From: Allocatelliglobosispora scoriae
GTDB lineage: Bacteria; Actinomycetota; Actinomycetes; Mycobacteriales; Micromonosporaceae
NCBI RefSeq assembly: GCF_014204945.1
Contig: NZ_JACHMN010000003.1
Span: 62,001 to 126,000 of the forward strand
Reading direction: 5' to 3'
Length of the DNA: 64,000 nucleotides
Positions within the stretch are counted from its first letter, which is position 1; each line of letters starts with the position of its first letter. Made by a program: the position numbers and the translations under genes. Below, piece after piece: positions 9,939 to 18,526 of the stretch. The notes beneath the pieces were generated by a model. The model had not been told where the DNA came from and ran no database searches. It worked only from the letters and a program-made list of their open reading frames with translations.

Positions 9939-11723
9939 GTGGCGCGTGAGATCAATACCGTGGGCGTGGTCGGGCTGGGGACCATGGGGGCGGGCATCGT
10001 CGAGGTGTTCGCGCGTAATGGGATCAGCGTCGTCGCCGTTGAGATCAGCGAGGCCGCGCTGGAGCGGGGGCGGGCCAATCTGGCCGGCTCCACCGACCGG
10101 GCCGTCGCCAAGGGCAAGCTCGACCCGGCCGACCGGGACGCGCTCGTCGCCCGGGTCGACTTCCAGGTCGGGCTCGGTGCGCTGCACGATGTCGACTTCG
10201 TCATCGAGGCGGTCCCCGAGCATCTCGACCTGAAGCAGAAGATCTTCGCCGAGCTGGACCGGGTCTGCAAGCCCGACGCGATCCTCGCCACCAACACCTC
10301 GTCGCTGAGCGTCACCGAGATCTCCGTCGCGACCCACCGCCCGCACCAGGTCATCGGCGTGCACTTCTTCAACCCCGCCCCGGTGATGAAGCTGGTCGAG
10401 GTGATCAAGACCGTGGTCACCGCCGACGACGTGGTCGCCGACGTCGAGGCCCTCTGCGCCCGGCTCGGCAAGGTCGACGTCACGATCAACGACCGGGCCG
10501 GTTTCATCGCCAACGCCCTGCTCTTCGGCTATCTCAACAACGCCGTCTCGATGCTGGAGGCGCACTTCGCCACCCGCGAGGACATCGACGCCGCGATGCG
10601 CCTGGGCTGCGGGCTGCCGATGGGGCCGCTCGCGCTGATGGACCTCATCGGGCTCGACACGGCGTACGAGATCCTCGACACGATGTACCGCCGCGGCGGG
10701 CGCGATCGCCGCCACGCACCGGCGCCGCTGCTCAAGCAGATGGTCACGGCCGGACTGCTGGGCCGCAAGTCGGGCCGGGGCTTCTACAGCTATGAGAAGC
10801 CGGGCGGTCCCGTCGTTGTCGCCGACGAGCAGACCCCGATCGCGAGCGACTCGATCCCCGGTGCCAAGGCGGTCGGCTCGGTCGGCGTCGTCGGCTCCGG
10901 CACGATGGCGATCGGCATCATCGAGGTCTTCGCCAAGGCCGGGTTCGAGGTCACCTCGATCACCCGGGGCGGCGAGAAGTCGGCGAAGCTCTGCGAGGAC
11001 TACAAGGTCTCGCTCAACAAGAGCGTCGTACGCGGGCGGCTCACCGAGGCCGAGCGCGACACCGCACTGGGCCGGGTCACCTGGTCCACCAACCTGGAGC
11101 ACCTCGCCGACGTGGACCTCGTGGTCGAGGCGGTGGTCGAGGAGCTCAGCGTCAAGAAGGCCCTCTTCGCCAGCCTCGACGAGATCTGCAAGCCCGGCGT
11201 CGTCCTCGCCACCACGACCTCCAGCCTGCCGGTCGTCGAGTGCGCCATGGCGACCCAGCGCCCCGCCGATGTCATCGGCCTGCACTTCTTCAATCCGGCA
11301 CCGGTGATGAAGCTCGTCGAGGTCGTCAACACCATCCGGACCAGTTCAACAACAACAGCAACAGCCCTCGATGTGGTACGCCGCCTCGGCAAGCACGCCG
11401 TCACCTGCGCCGACCGGTCCGGCTTCATCGTCAACGCGCTGCTGTTCCCGTACCTGAACGACGCGGTGAAGATGCTGGAGGCGTCCTACTCCACGGCGGA
11501 CGACATCGACTACGCCATGAAGCTGGGCTGCGGCTACCCCATGGGTCCCTTCGAGCTTCTCGACGTGGTCGGCCTGGATGTCTCGTTGGCGATCCAGCGC
11601 GAGCTCTACCTGGAACTCCGCGAGCCGGGCTTCTCCCCGGCCCCGTTGCTGGAGCACCTGGTAACGGCGGGTTACCTGGGCCGCAAGTCGGGCAGAGGCT
11701 TCCGGGACCACACCCACCGCTAA
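9939..11723 (+). CDS. Tandem-fused 3-hydroxyacyl-CoA (3-hydroxybutyryl-CoA) dehydrogenase
   Basis: The enzyme interconverts acetoacetyl-CoA and 3-hydroxybutyryl-CoA with NAD(P). It holds two complete dehydrogenase units in one chain: residues about 1-285 and 305-594. Each has a Rossmann nucleotide-binding site (GLGTMG in the first, GSGTMA in the second), the NTSSL/TTSSL segment, the catalytic His in HFFNPAPVMKLVEV and the C-terminal domain ending in GRKSGRGF. Single-unit family members are about 285 residues. The second unit has Ala where the last glycine of GxGxxG normally stands. GAGGAGG lies five bases before the GTG at 9939; a GTG one codon earlier is too close. It would feed the ccr/thiolase genes 27-31 kb downstream. 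Confidence 0.9.
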   Translation: MAREINTVGVVGLGTMGAGIVEVFARNGISVVAVEISEAALERGRANLAGSTDRAVAKGKLDPADRDALVARVDFQVGLGALHDVDFVIEAVPEHLDLKQKIFAELDRVCKPDAILATNTSSLSVTEISVATHRPHQVIGVHFFNPAPVMKLVEVIKTVVTADDVVADVEALCARLGKVDVTINDRAGFIANALLFGYLNNAVSMLEAHFATREDIDAAMRLGCGLPMGPLALMDLIGLDTAYEILDTMYRRGGRDRRHAPAPLLKQMVTAGLLGRKSGRGFYSYEKPGGPVVVADEQTPIASDSIPGAKAVGSVGVVGSGTMAIGIIEVFAKAGFEVTSITRGGEKSAKLCEDYKVSLNKSVVRGRLTEAERDTALGRVTWSTNLEHLADVDLVVEAVVEELSVKKALFASLDEICKPGVVLATTTSSLPVVECAMATQRPADVIGLHFFNPAPVMKLVEVVNTIRTSSTTTATALDVVRRLGKHAVTCADRSGFIVNALLFPYLNDAVKMLEASYSTADDIDYAMKLGCGYPMGPFELLDVVGLDVSLAIQRELYLELREPGFSPAPLLEHLVTAGYLGRKSGRGFRDHTHR

Positions 11724-11731
11724 CGCGGTAA

Positions 11732-11825
11732 CGCCCCAATATTCGCGTTGATCAAGGGAAGACTCACCATCGGGGGTGCCCGATATGCGGCGAGTCTTCC
11801 CTTGATCAACGCGAATATTGGGGCG
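11732..11825 (-). repeat. Family A long inverted repeat, copy 2 (reversed)
   Basis: The stem begins CGCCCCAATATTCGCGTTGA and closes symmetrically, giving about 36 bp of pairing, the longest in the family. Read on the minus strand, the core (GCATATCGGGCACC) matches copies 1 and 4. It begins nine bases after the preceding stop codon. Confidence 0.9.
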
Positions 11826-11863
11826 GTCGAGGGACGGTGGAGGAGTGGTCGAGGGCGCGCCGG

Positions 11864-11869
11864 TACGCT
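11864..11869 (+). promoter_or_regulatory. -10 hexamer TACGCT, leaderless type
   Basis: TACGCT is followed by seven bases and the GTG at 11877. No ribosome site lies at the normal distance. Confidence 0.45.
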
Positions 11870-11876
11870 GGTGCCG

Positions 11877-12182
11877 GTGAGCCCGCGTCGAAACAGCCGG
11901 CGCCGCGACGATAAGGGCCTGGACGAGAACCGGGCCCGCGGCGGCGTCGAGTTCGTGCACGCCGACTCCGATGGCGAGTGGTCCGTTCGCCACGTGAGCG
12001 TCGACGCAGCCGTCAAGATCTATCGATGCCCCGGCTGCGATCAGGAGATCCGGGTGGGCGTTCCACACGTCGTCGCCTGGCCCGCCGACGGTCGCGGCGA
12101 TGCCAGTGATCGACGTCACTGGCATACGGGCTGCTGGCAGGCTCGGGGGCGGCGCAATCCGACGCGTAGGATCGGCCGGTGA
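11877..12182 (+). CDS. Small conserved actinobacterial protein with Cys/His motif
   Basis: The 101-residue product starts very basic (MSPRRNSRRRDD), then has GGVEFVHADSDGEW and a compact metal-binding-like region YRCPGCDQEIRVGVPHVVAW, ending with RRHWHTGCWQAR. The CPGC pair plus later His and Cys suggest a zinc-stabilised fold. Close relatives in actinobacteria are often labelled ATP/GTP-binding protein, but I see no nucleotide-binding motif. The GTG at 11877 sits seven bases after TACGCT, a leaderless arrangement; the open frame upstream runs into the repeat and is not coding. Its stop overlaps the start of the hydrolase (GTGA), so the pair is coupled. Confidence 0.75.
   Translation: MSPRRNSRRRDDKGLDENRARGGVEFVHADSDGEWSVRHVSVDAAVKIYRCPGCDQEIRVGVPHVVAWPADGRGDASDRRHWHTGCWQARGRRNPTRRIGR
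12167..12172 (+). promoter_or_regulatory. -10 hexamer TAGGAT, leaderless type, inside the upstream gene
   Basis: TAGGAT-CGGCCG precedes the GTG at 12179 by exactly six bases; the same TAGGATCGGCC string precedes the start at 48913. It would give the hydrolase its own promoter inside the end of the previous gene. Confidence 0.45.
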
Positions 12183-12961
12183 GCGCACCGATCAGGTCCA
12201 ACTCGATCCTGCCCGCCCGCCGCGAGGAGATCGAACTCCTCACGGCCGACGGCGTCACCCTCGTCGGCGAGCTGGCCCTCCCGGCCGAGCGGGAGCCGAC
12301 CGCGACGATCATCTGCCTGCACCCGCTGCCCACCCATGGCGGCATGATGGACAGCCACGTCTTCCGCAAGGCCGCCTGGCGCCTGCCGGAGCTGGCCGGG
12401 CTGGGTGTGCTGCGCTTCAACACCCGGGGCACGTCGAGCGTGCGCGGCACGAGCGGCGGCAGCTTCGACGGGGGAGTCGCCGAGCGTTTCGACGTCGCTG
12501 CGGCCCTGGAGTGGGCCGAGTTCGCCAACCTCGCCAACCTGTGGCTGCTCGGCTGGTCCTTCGGCACGGATCTGGTGCTGCGCTACGGTGCGGACCCGTC
12601 GGTCGCCGGTGCGGTGCTGCTCTCGCCGCCGCTGCGGTCGGCGACCGAGGAGGACCTGGCCCGCTGGGCGGAGTTCGGACGGCCGCTGACCGCGCTGGTC
12701 CCCGAGTTCGACGACTACCTGCGCCCCGCCGAGGCGGCCGAGCGGTTCGCCGCGATCCCGCAGGCCGAGGTGATCGGTTTCCCCGGTGCCAAGCACCTCT
12801 GGGTCGGCCAGGCGGAGAAGGTGCTGGACGAGATCGTCCGGCGGGTCGCACCGGAGGTCCCCACCCCGCTGCCGGACGAGTACGACGGGGTCATGGGCCA
12901 GGGCGACGCCAGCGCCTACGCCGACCGCACCGTGGCAGCCTTCGAACCGCTAGCCGATTGA
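12179..12961 (+). CDS. Alpha/beta hydrolase
   Basis: The 260-residue protein has the alpha/beta-hydrolase layout: an oxyanion-loop region (CLHPLPTHGGMMDSHV), a nucleophile elbow GWSFG with Ser in the middle, and a His in AKHLWVG near the end. FNTRGTSSVRGTSGGSFDGG between them is typical of the group related to alanine/proline dipeptidyl-like and DUF-type hydrolases with no fixed substrate. The GTG start overlaps the stop of the small Cys/His protein, so the two probably share transcripts, although a TAGGAT box suggests an extra promoter. The substrate is unknown. Confidence 0.82.
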   Translation: MSAPIRSNSILPARREEIELLTADGVTLVGELALPAEREPTATIICLHPLPTHGGMMDSHVFRKAAWRLPELAGLGVLRFNTRGTSSVRGTSGGSFDGGVAERFDVAAALEWAEFANLANLWLLGWSFGTDLVLRYGADPSVAGAVLLSPPLRSATEEDLARWAEFGRPLTALVPEFDDYLRPAEAAERFAAIPQAEVIGFPGAKHLWVGQAEKVLDEIVRRVAPEVPTPLPDEYDGVMGQGDASAYADRTVAAFEPLAD

Positions 12962-13079
12962 CGTTTCCATCGCATTAATTGGCCACCGGCCGGGAGTAAT
13001 TCATACGACAGGATGACTCCGGGCGGTCATGCCCATCCATATTCTCTGCGCAGATTCGCGGAGAACAGGGGAGATGGCC

Positions 13080-14222
13080 GTGGCCGGACCAGCACGTAGC
13101 GCGGCCTCGCTGTTCCGGATCAATCCGGCCGGGAGAGTGACACCGCTGGTCGTCTCGCTCACGCTAGTGCTCGCCGCCCTGATCAGCCTTTTACGCATCG
13201 GTCGCGACGGCTGGTCGGTGCTGCTGTCGACCGGGGACGTGATCGTCCTCGACGACGCCCGGCGCCGCTCCATCGCCGACGGTGTCCGGCATCCCCTCGC
13301 CGGCGGCTCCGACCTGCTCTCCCGATTCGTGGCGGAGCTCGCGCTGCAGGCGCCCCCGACCTGGGTCGACGGCACGTTCGTCCTGCTCTCGGGTGTCTTC
13401 ACCGCCGCGTTGGTCCTCGTCGTCTACGCCGCCAGCGCCGGAGTGCTGCCCCGGACCCTGCAGCGACTGCTCGTCAGCGTCCCACTGCTGATGATGCCGC
13501 TGGCCCAAGACCGGTGGTACGGCATCCCGGCGGTGCTGGGGTGGCAGCTGCTCTATGCCGCGTTCTGGGCGATCCTGTGGATGCCGCCGAGCCGGATCGG
13601 CCGGATCATCGCTCCGATCGTCGTCGGCCTCGCCGCGTTCTGCCTCGACATGGCCTGGGTGCTGCTGCCGCTGCTGCTGCTACGGCTGCTCCTGCGTCGG
13701 GATGCGAGTGGCTATGCCGCCGCGTCCCTGCTCCTGGCAGGCACCGCCTGGCAGCGACTCGCCGACAGGGATGATGCTCCGTCGAGCTTGATCCCCGGTT
13801 TCGAGCGGTCGGTCCAGGCCCGCTGGATCGCCGAGGCGCTGCCGGTGACCGTGGCCGCTGTCGCGGTGCTGGTGATCGTGGTGCTCGCCGCAGCGCGAGT
13901 GACGAGCCCCCGCTGGCTCCTCGCCGCAGTCGCAGCAGGTCATGCGATGGTGCTTCTCGCCGTGACCTCGACGGCGGCGGCCTACTCGGGAACCGTCGAG
14001 ATCGCCGTCTCGATGCTGCTCATCGTGGCGCTCGTGGCTCTCACCAATCCGAGCGGTGATCTGCGAGTGCCCAAGGGCGCGGGGATCCGTGAGGTGGGAA
14101 CGTGGCTGCCCGTGGCGGGCCTGACGCTCCTGCTGGCGGTCGCCTGGACGAGGGACCTGTCGTTCGAGCGGACCGTTGTCGAAGACGCCGCCGTCCAGAC
14201 CGTCTCCGCGGCCACCAGGTAA
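13080..14222 (+). CDS. Polytopic membrane protein of unknown function
   Basis: I do not recognise the family. About 380 residues contain roughly nine hydrophobic segments: PLVVSLTLVLAALISLL near the N-terminus, FVLLSGVFTAALVLVVYAA, the paired helices around GWQLLYAAFWAILWM and IIAPIVVGLAAFCLDM, and three more towards the C-terminus. A soluble loop (about residues 30-75) precedes helix two. The spacing resembles glycosyltransferase-type or O-acyl membrane enzymes, but no catalytic motif is evident. A GTG at 13080 lies six bases after GGGGAG; the ATG at 13074 overlaps that ribosome site and the frame is open back to 13029. The next gene is convergent. Confidence 0.7.
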   Translation: MAGPARSAASLFRINPAGRVTPLVVSLTLVLAALISLLRIGRDGWSVLLSTGDVIVLDDARRRSIADGVRHPLAGGSDLLSRFVAELALQAPPTWVDGTFVLLSGVFTAALVLVVYAASAGVLPRTLQRLLVSVPLLMMPLAQDRWYGIPAVLGWQLLYAAFWAILWMPPSRIGRIIAPIVVGLAAFCLDMAWVLLPLLLLRLLLRRDASGYAAASLLLAGTAWQRLADRDDAPSSLIPGFERSVQARWIAEALPVTVAAVAVLVIVVLAAARVTSPRWLLAAVAAGHAMVLLAVTSTAAAYSGTVEIAVSMLLIVALVALTNPSGDLRVPKGAGIREVGTWLPVAGLTLLLAVAWTRDLSFERTVVEDAAVQTVSAATR

Positions 14223-14237
14223 GCCACACGCCACCCC

Positions 14238-14305
14238 TGCCACGTTTTGCAGCAAAGCGTGGCTTTCCCGAGCGACAAGGCCACGCTTTGCTGCAAAACG
14301 TGGCA
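14238..14305 (+). repeat. Family B long inverted repeat, copy 1
   Basis: TGCCACGTTTTGCAGCAAAG begins one arm; the 26-bp stem closes around TTTCCCGAGCGACAAG. The core GCAGCAAAGCGTG is shared with the copy at 41741-41806. It lies between two convergent genes. Confidence 0.88.
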
Positions 14306-14351
14306 CGGCACGGGGCGGGGCGGCCAGGGGCGAGACGCGCGGAGACGCTGG

Positions 14352-15308
14352 TCAGCGGCCGGCGAGGCGGGCGACGATGGGGGCCGCCGCGTCGAGGTTG
14401 CCGCCGAGGTGGATGTAGCTGAGACCGAAGCGCTCGCGCCGCTCCAGCAGCGTGTCCACGCACTCCTCGACATCGCCGTGCAGCACCGCCACCGAGGTCG
14501 CCAGCACCTCGGGGGAGGCCTTCTGCGCGTGGCTGGAGGTGGAGCGGTGCTCGGTGCCCTGGTGGCGTACGCGGACGTCGAACATCCGGAGCATGAACTC
14601 CAGCCGGGTGTCGTCCCGGCCTGCCGCCACGGCAGCCGCCCTGGTCCAGCCGATCTTCGTCTCGATGTTGGCCGGGCTCATCTCCGCCACCGCGGCGAGC
14701 GGATCCGCGTCAGGGGAGAGGCGCGGGTTGATGCCGATGATGTCGGCATGCTGCCCGGCCAGCTCCAGCACCTTGCGCCCGCCGCCGCCGATCAGGATCG
14801 GTGGTGCGGTGCCGACCGGCTTGGGCAGCCCGTCCACGGCGCTGAGCTGGTAATGCTTGCCCTGGTAGGAGACCGGATCCGGCCCGAAGAGCAGCCGCAT
14901 GATCTCGGCCGCCTCGGCGAGCCGGTCGATCCGCACACCCGCGCCGTCGAAGGGGATGCCGATCGCGTCGTTGTCGTCGCGCAGCCAGCCCGCGCCGAGG
15001 CCGATCTCGACCCGGCCGCCCGAGAAGGCGTCCAGGTTGGCCATGGAGCGATGCAGCAGCACCGGGTGGCGCAGGTCGTTGCAGAAGACCGCCGAGAGCA
15101 CCCGGAGCTCCGTGGTCGCCTCCGCCGCGACCGTCATCGCGACGATCGGATCCATCGACCAGCCGCCGACGAGGTGATCGGAGACGGAGACCGAGCTGAA
15201 GCCGAGATGCTCGATGCGGCGGATCTTGTCCCGCCAGACACGCTGCGACTGCCCCGGCGCGTCGAGGCCCGGCATGCTGGCGGTGAAGCGGAACGGGTGC
15301 GCGGTCAC
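14352..15308 (-). CDS. LLM-class F420-dependent oxidoreductase
   Basis: The protein is a luciferase-like monooxygenase fold enzyme (318 residues) that probably uses coenzyme F420. Recognisable stretches are the N-terminal FRFTASMPG, GFSSVSVSDHLVGG, LSAVFCNDLRHPVLL, MANLDAFSGGRVEIGLGAGW and PPILIGGGGRKVLELA, close to the TIGR03621-type F420 group. The GTG at 15308 overlaps the stop of the glycosyltransferase upstream (GTGA), so it is the last gene of the 18.5-14.35 kb minus-strand operon. Why an F420 oxidoreductase belongs with glycan genes is not clear; oxidation of a sugar nucleotide is one possibility, hitch-hiking another. Confidence 0.85.
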   Translation of the reverse strand: MTAHPFRFTASMPGLDAPGQSQRVWRDKIRRIEHLGFSSVSVSDHLVGGWSMDPIVAMTVAAEATTELRVLSAVFCNDLRHPVLLHRSMANLDAFSGGRVEIGLGAGWLRDDNDAIGIPFDGAGVRIDRLAEAAEIMRLLFGPDPVSYQGKHYQLSAVDGLPKPVGTAPPILIGGGGRKVLELAGQHADIIGINPRLSPDADPLAAVAEMSPANIETKIGWTRAAAVAAGRDDTRLEFMLRMFDVRVRHQGTEHRSTSSHAQKASPEVLATSVAVLHGDVEECVDTLLERRERFGLSYIHLGGNLDAAAPIVARLAGR

Positions 15309-16237
15309 GAAGTGGTTTCCCAGGGCGAGGTCGGCATCGGTGTCCTGGTCAGCTGTCGGCGCCAGCGTCCGAGCGCGATGCGGCTGCGTCGGACCGCCCA
15401 CACGCTCTGGAAAGCGAGCATGCCGGGGATGCGTACCGACCAGGGTAGATCTTCGGCCTTTATCAGTGACCCGGCGATGCCGCGAGCCAGGCGGTTGTAG
15501 TCGCTGCCGGCGCGCGGCTCCTTGCGCTTCGCCGGAGCCTTGGTCTCGGCGTGCCAGCCCGCGACATCGTCCTTGCTGCGCTCGGCGCCGAAGGTGCTCT
15601 TGGCGTGGATCCGGCGGAAGAAGAGCGGCTCGTCGATGCGCACGAACGGGCCCCGGGCCACCAGCTCGATCATCGTGGCGATGTCCGAGGAGAGGTAGGG
15701 CGAGCGGGGGTCGGTGCGCCGCAGCACCTCCGTTCGCACCATTCCCATCACCTCGTTGGCGAGGCGCCAGCGACCGGCGATCGTGACCAGTCGCCTGGTC
15801 GGGCTCGGGTCGGTGAGGTCGATGTCGCCGTCCCAGTAGGTCGTCTCGTTGCCGTCACCGTCGATGACGACGGTGCCGGGGTAGGCGAGCACCGCCTCGG
15901 GGTGCGCGTCGAGCGCCTCGACGCTGCGGCCGATCAGCGTGGGCGCCATCAGGTCGTCGTGGGCCGCGAGCCGGAAGAACTCGCCGCGGGCCAGGCCGAG
16001 GATCTTGTTGAAGTTGCCGTTGATGCCGACGTTGACCGGGTTGCGCTCGATGCGCCAGCGCGGGTCGAGCTCGGCGTATTTCTCGCAGATCGCCCAGCTC
16101 CCGTCCGAGGAGCCGTTGTCGCAGACCACGACCTCGAAGTCGGTGAACTCCTGCGCCCGCAGCGAATCGAAGGCGAGCGGCAGGTAGTGGTGATCGTTGA
16201 AGACGGGGAACCCGATGGTCACCCGGGGTGCCGACAT
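15305..16237 (-). CDS. Family 2 glycosyltransferase
   Basis: This is an inverting GT-A enzyme that adds one sugar of the surface glycan (310 residues). The N-terminus TIGFPVFNDHHYLPLAFDSL and CDNGSSDGSW form the nucleotide-binding half, NVGINGNFNKIL follows, and AAHDD is the metal-binding DxD-like motif. The C-terminus is basic and amphipathic (AVRRSRIALGRWRRQL) and may contact the membrane. The ATG at 16237 overlaps the stop of the methyltransferase by one base (TGATG). The donor and acceptor are unknown. Confidence 0.88.
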   Translation of the reverse strand: MSAPRVTIGFPVFNDHHYLPLAFDSLRAQEFTDFEVVVCDNGSSDGSWAICEKYAELDPRWRIERNPVNVGINGNFNKILGLARGEFFRLAAHDDLMAPTLIGRSVEALDAHPEAVLAYPGTVVIDGDGNETTYWDGDIDLTDPSPTRRLVTIAGRWRLANEVMGMVRTEVLRRTDPRSPYLSSDIATMIELVARGPFVRIDEPLFFRRIHAKSTFGAERSKDDVAGWHAETKAPAKRKEPRAGSDYNRLARGIAGSLIKAEDLPWSVRIPGMLAFQSVWAVRRSRIALGRWRRQLTRTPMPTSPWETTS

Positions 16238-17457
16238 CAGGCCACCACCATCTCCGCCTCGACCCCGAGTGCGGCGAGCTGCCCGGCGATCTCCGTGCGG
16301 TAGGCCGGGTTGGTGATGATGACGACCTCGGGCTTGAGCGCCGCGAGCGACTCCGGCGCGTCCACCCGGTGGGCGGTGACGGGCAGGTAGCGGCCCCACT
16401 TGCGCGGGCTCACGTCGACGACGCCCGCGAGCCGGTGCTCGGCGTCGGCGAGGGTGAGGAACTGCACGCCCCGCGACCCCGCGCCCCACAGGACCGGCTT
16501 GCGGCCCGCGTCGGCCCACTCCGCGAGGCGGCCCGCCCAGAGCTCGCGCTCGGCGTGGTGGCGCTGCGCGAAGCCGGCGATCGCGGCGAGCTGCCGGTCG
16601 CGGTCGGCGAGGCCCGGCAGGGGAGCGGTGCCGAGCCGCGGCGCCTCCTCCGGCCGGTTGATGGAGATCTCGGCATATCTGAGTACGCCATGAAAGATCG
16701 TCTCGGTCTCCTCGACCCGCCAGCCGGCCCGCTCGATGAGCCGCAGCATGGAGTAGCCGTCGAAGTAGGAGACGTGCGGATAGATGATCTCCCAGCCTGC
16801 CGTGGACATGTCGTAGGCCGCGTCGGGGATCTCGATGAACCCGTGCACCTCCCGACCGCCCGCATTTTCCCGCAGGTCGACGAGGAAGCCGAGCGGGTCG
16901 ACGACGTGCTCCAGCCAGTGCCGGCTCACCACGAAGTCATAGACCGGCAGGTCCGCGCCGCCCGGGGGCAGGGTCTGGTGGAAGGAGGCGCCGGAGCCGT
17001 CGGGGCCTTCGACCCCGGCGTACATGGCGTCGTAGCCGTCGCCCGTCGCGCCGGTCGCCTTGCAGAGGCTGCGCAGGAAGTCGCCCTGCATGCAGGCGAG
17101 CTCCACGATGTGCTTGCCCGCGAGGTCGTGCCGCTCGGCGAACTTGGCGATGAACGCCTCCGAGAACGCCTGGAACGCGGGCGAGTGGTGCAGGTTCGTG
17201 TCGACGGTCGTGTCGTAGATGACCTTGTCCCACTCGAACGCCACGTTGCGGACGAATCCGCACTGGTCGCAGTAGGCGAGGACGACACTCCCGCTGCCGC
17301 TCTCGGCGGCCTCGGCGGGATCGGCCCAGTGGGCCCCGCAGCGGACCGGGAAGTCCCCGAGGTCCGCGAAGACCGTCAGCGGGCCCGCGCCGCAGGCGTC
17401 ACAGATGTGCTGCGTCTCTGGAGTGCCCTGCGAGGCGCCCTCGCCGCGCTCGGTCAC
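16237..17457 (-). CDS. C-methyltransferase with N-terminal zinc motif (class I SAM)
   Basis: The 406-residue protein has the three-part plan of sugar C-methyltransferases: an N-terminal zinc-binding segment (CDACG ... CDQCG, spaced by a [13 protein letters not shown] strand), a SAM-binding Rossmann domain with [14 protein letters not shown], and a C-terminal Rossmann-like domain with [12 protein letters not shown]. The family usually acts on nucleotide-linked deoxysugars, but the SAM motif here (ACMQGD) departs from the usual ASNDG, so the substrate may differ. The GTG at 17457 overlaps the stop of the epimerase. The frame continues upstream to 17613, but that part lies inside the epimerase gene. 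Confidence 0.85.
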   Translation of the reverse strand: MTERGEGASQGTPETQHICDACGAGPLTVFADLGDFPVRCGAHWADPAEAAESGSGSVVLAYCDQCGFVRNVAFEWDKVIYDTTVDTNLHHSPAFQAFSEAFIAKFAERHDLAGKHIVELACMQGDFLRSLCKATGATGDGYDAMYAGVEGPDGSGASFHQTLPPGGADLPVYDFVVSRHWLEHVVDPLGFLVDLRENAGGREVHGFIEIPDAAYDMSTAGWEIIYPHVSYFDGYSMLRLIERAGWRVEETETIFHGVLRYAEISINRPEEAPRLGTAPLPGLADRDRQLAAIAGFAQRHHAERELWAGRLAEWADAGRKPVLWGAGSRGVQFLTLADAEHRLAGVVDVSPRKWGRYLPVTAHRVDAPESLAALKPEVVIITNPAYRTEIAGQLAALGVEAEMVVA

Positions 17458-18485
17458 GCCGTCCACCGCAGGTTGCTGTCGAGCTTGCCGTCGGCGTGCA
17501 GCGACGAGATGCGCTTGAGGCGCTGGTGGTTGGTGCCGGTGAGGTTGGCGAAGGTGAGCCCGTGCCGCTGGTATGCCTCGGCGAGCTGCTCGATGCCCTT
17601 CGGCACGGTCCACTGCGGCTTGAACTCGGGGACCACGTCGGCGATGAGGTCGCCGGAGACCCGGTAGTTGCGCAGGTCGGTGCCGCTGCCGGGGGCGAAG
17701 GTCAGCTCTCCGCCGACGATCTCCTGCACGGCGGTCGCGACATCACGGATCTTGTAGTTTTCCGCCGTCTGCGCGACGTTGAAGGCCCGGTTGTGTACCC
17801 GGTCGCGGTCGGCGCCGAGCAGCGCGATGAAGGCGGCGCAGATGTCCTCGGCGTGGATCAGCGGGCGCCAGGCCGAGCCGTCGCTCATCAGCCGGACCTC
17901 GCCGGTGAGCAGGGCGTGGCCGACGAGGTCGTTGACGACGATGTCGCCGCGCAGCCGGGGCGAGAAGCCGTAGGCCGTGGCGTTGCGCAGGTAGGTCGGC
18001 GAGAAGTCGTCGTCGGCGAGCTCGGCGATGCCCTGCTCGGCGAGGATCTTGGATTCGCCGTAGGGGGTGACCGGCAGGAAGTCGGCCGACTCGGTCAGCG
18101 GGGTGTCGTCGGCACCGGCGCCGTAGAGGGAGCACGAGCTGGAGAAGAGGAAGCGCGAGACCCCGGCGGCCTTCGCCGCGGCGGCGAGGGCGACCGACGA
18201 CCGGTGGTTGATGTCGTAGGTCAGGCCGGGGTTGAGGTTGCCGAGCGGGTCGTTGCAGAGCGCGGCGAGGTGCATCACGGCGTCGACCCGGGCGTCGGCC
18301 ACGGTCTCGGTCGTCACGTCGCGCAGGTCGACCTTGATCGTCTCGATCTCCGCCGGGGCGGGGCCCAGGAGGCAGTCGTCGAACCAGCCGACGTCCAATC
18401 CGACCGGCTGGTGGCCGGCTTCGGTGAGCATTCCGCTGAGAATGCTCCCCAGGTAGCCCTGGTGGCCGGTGACGAGGACGCGCAC
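17454..18485 (-). CDS. NAD-dependent sugar epimerase/dehydratase (extended SDR)
   Basis: The enzyme modifies a nucleotide sugar. Extended short-chain dehydrogenase marks are the N-terminal [10 protein letters not shown] (GxxGxxG), [18 protein letters not shown] with the catalytic Ser/Thr region, and YGESK carrying the catalytic Tyr and Lys. At 343 residues it has normal length. The substrate is not decidable; the sister nucleotidyltransferase at 27054 makes a CDP- or similar hexose likely in the locus. The GTG start at 18485 has AGGGAG six bases upstream. It is the first gene of a four-gene coupled operon reaching 14352; a TAGCAT hexamer at 18524-18529 may be its promoter. Confidence 0.87.
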   Translation of the reverse strand: MRVLVTGHQGYLGSILSGMLTEAGHQPVGLDVGWFDDCLLGPAPAEIETIKVDLRDVTTETVADARVDAVMHLAALCNDPLGNLNPGLTYDINHRSSVALAAAAKAAGVSRFLFSSSCSLYGAGADDTPLTESADFLPVTPYGESKILAEQGIAELADDDFSPTYLRNATAYGFSPRLRGDIVVNDLVGHALLTGEVRLMSDGSAWRPLIHAEDICAAFIALLGADRDRVHNRAFNVAQTAENYKIRDVATAVQEIVGGELTFAPGSGTDLRNYRVSGDLIADVVPEFKPQWTVPKGIEQLAEAYQRHGLTFANLTGTNHQRLKRISSLHADGKLDSNLRWTA

Positions 18486-18526
18486 GGAGATCTCCCTAGA
18501 GCTGCTGACGTTCGAACGGCGCGATG

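Noticed and set aside
11748-11876. Longer start of the small Cys/His protein
   Set aside because: It would translate the family A inverted repeat; GTG 11877 follows a -10 box and begins with the conserved basic segment.
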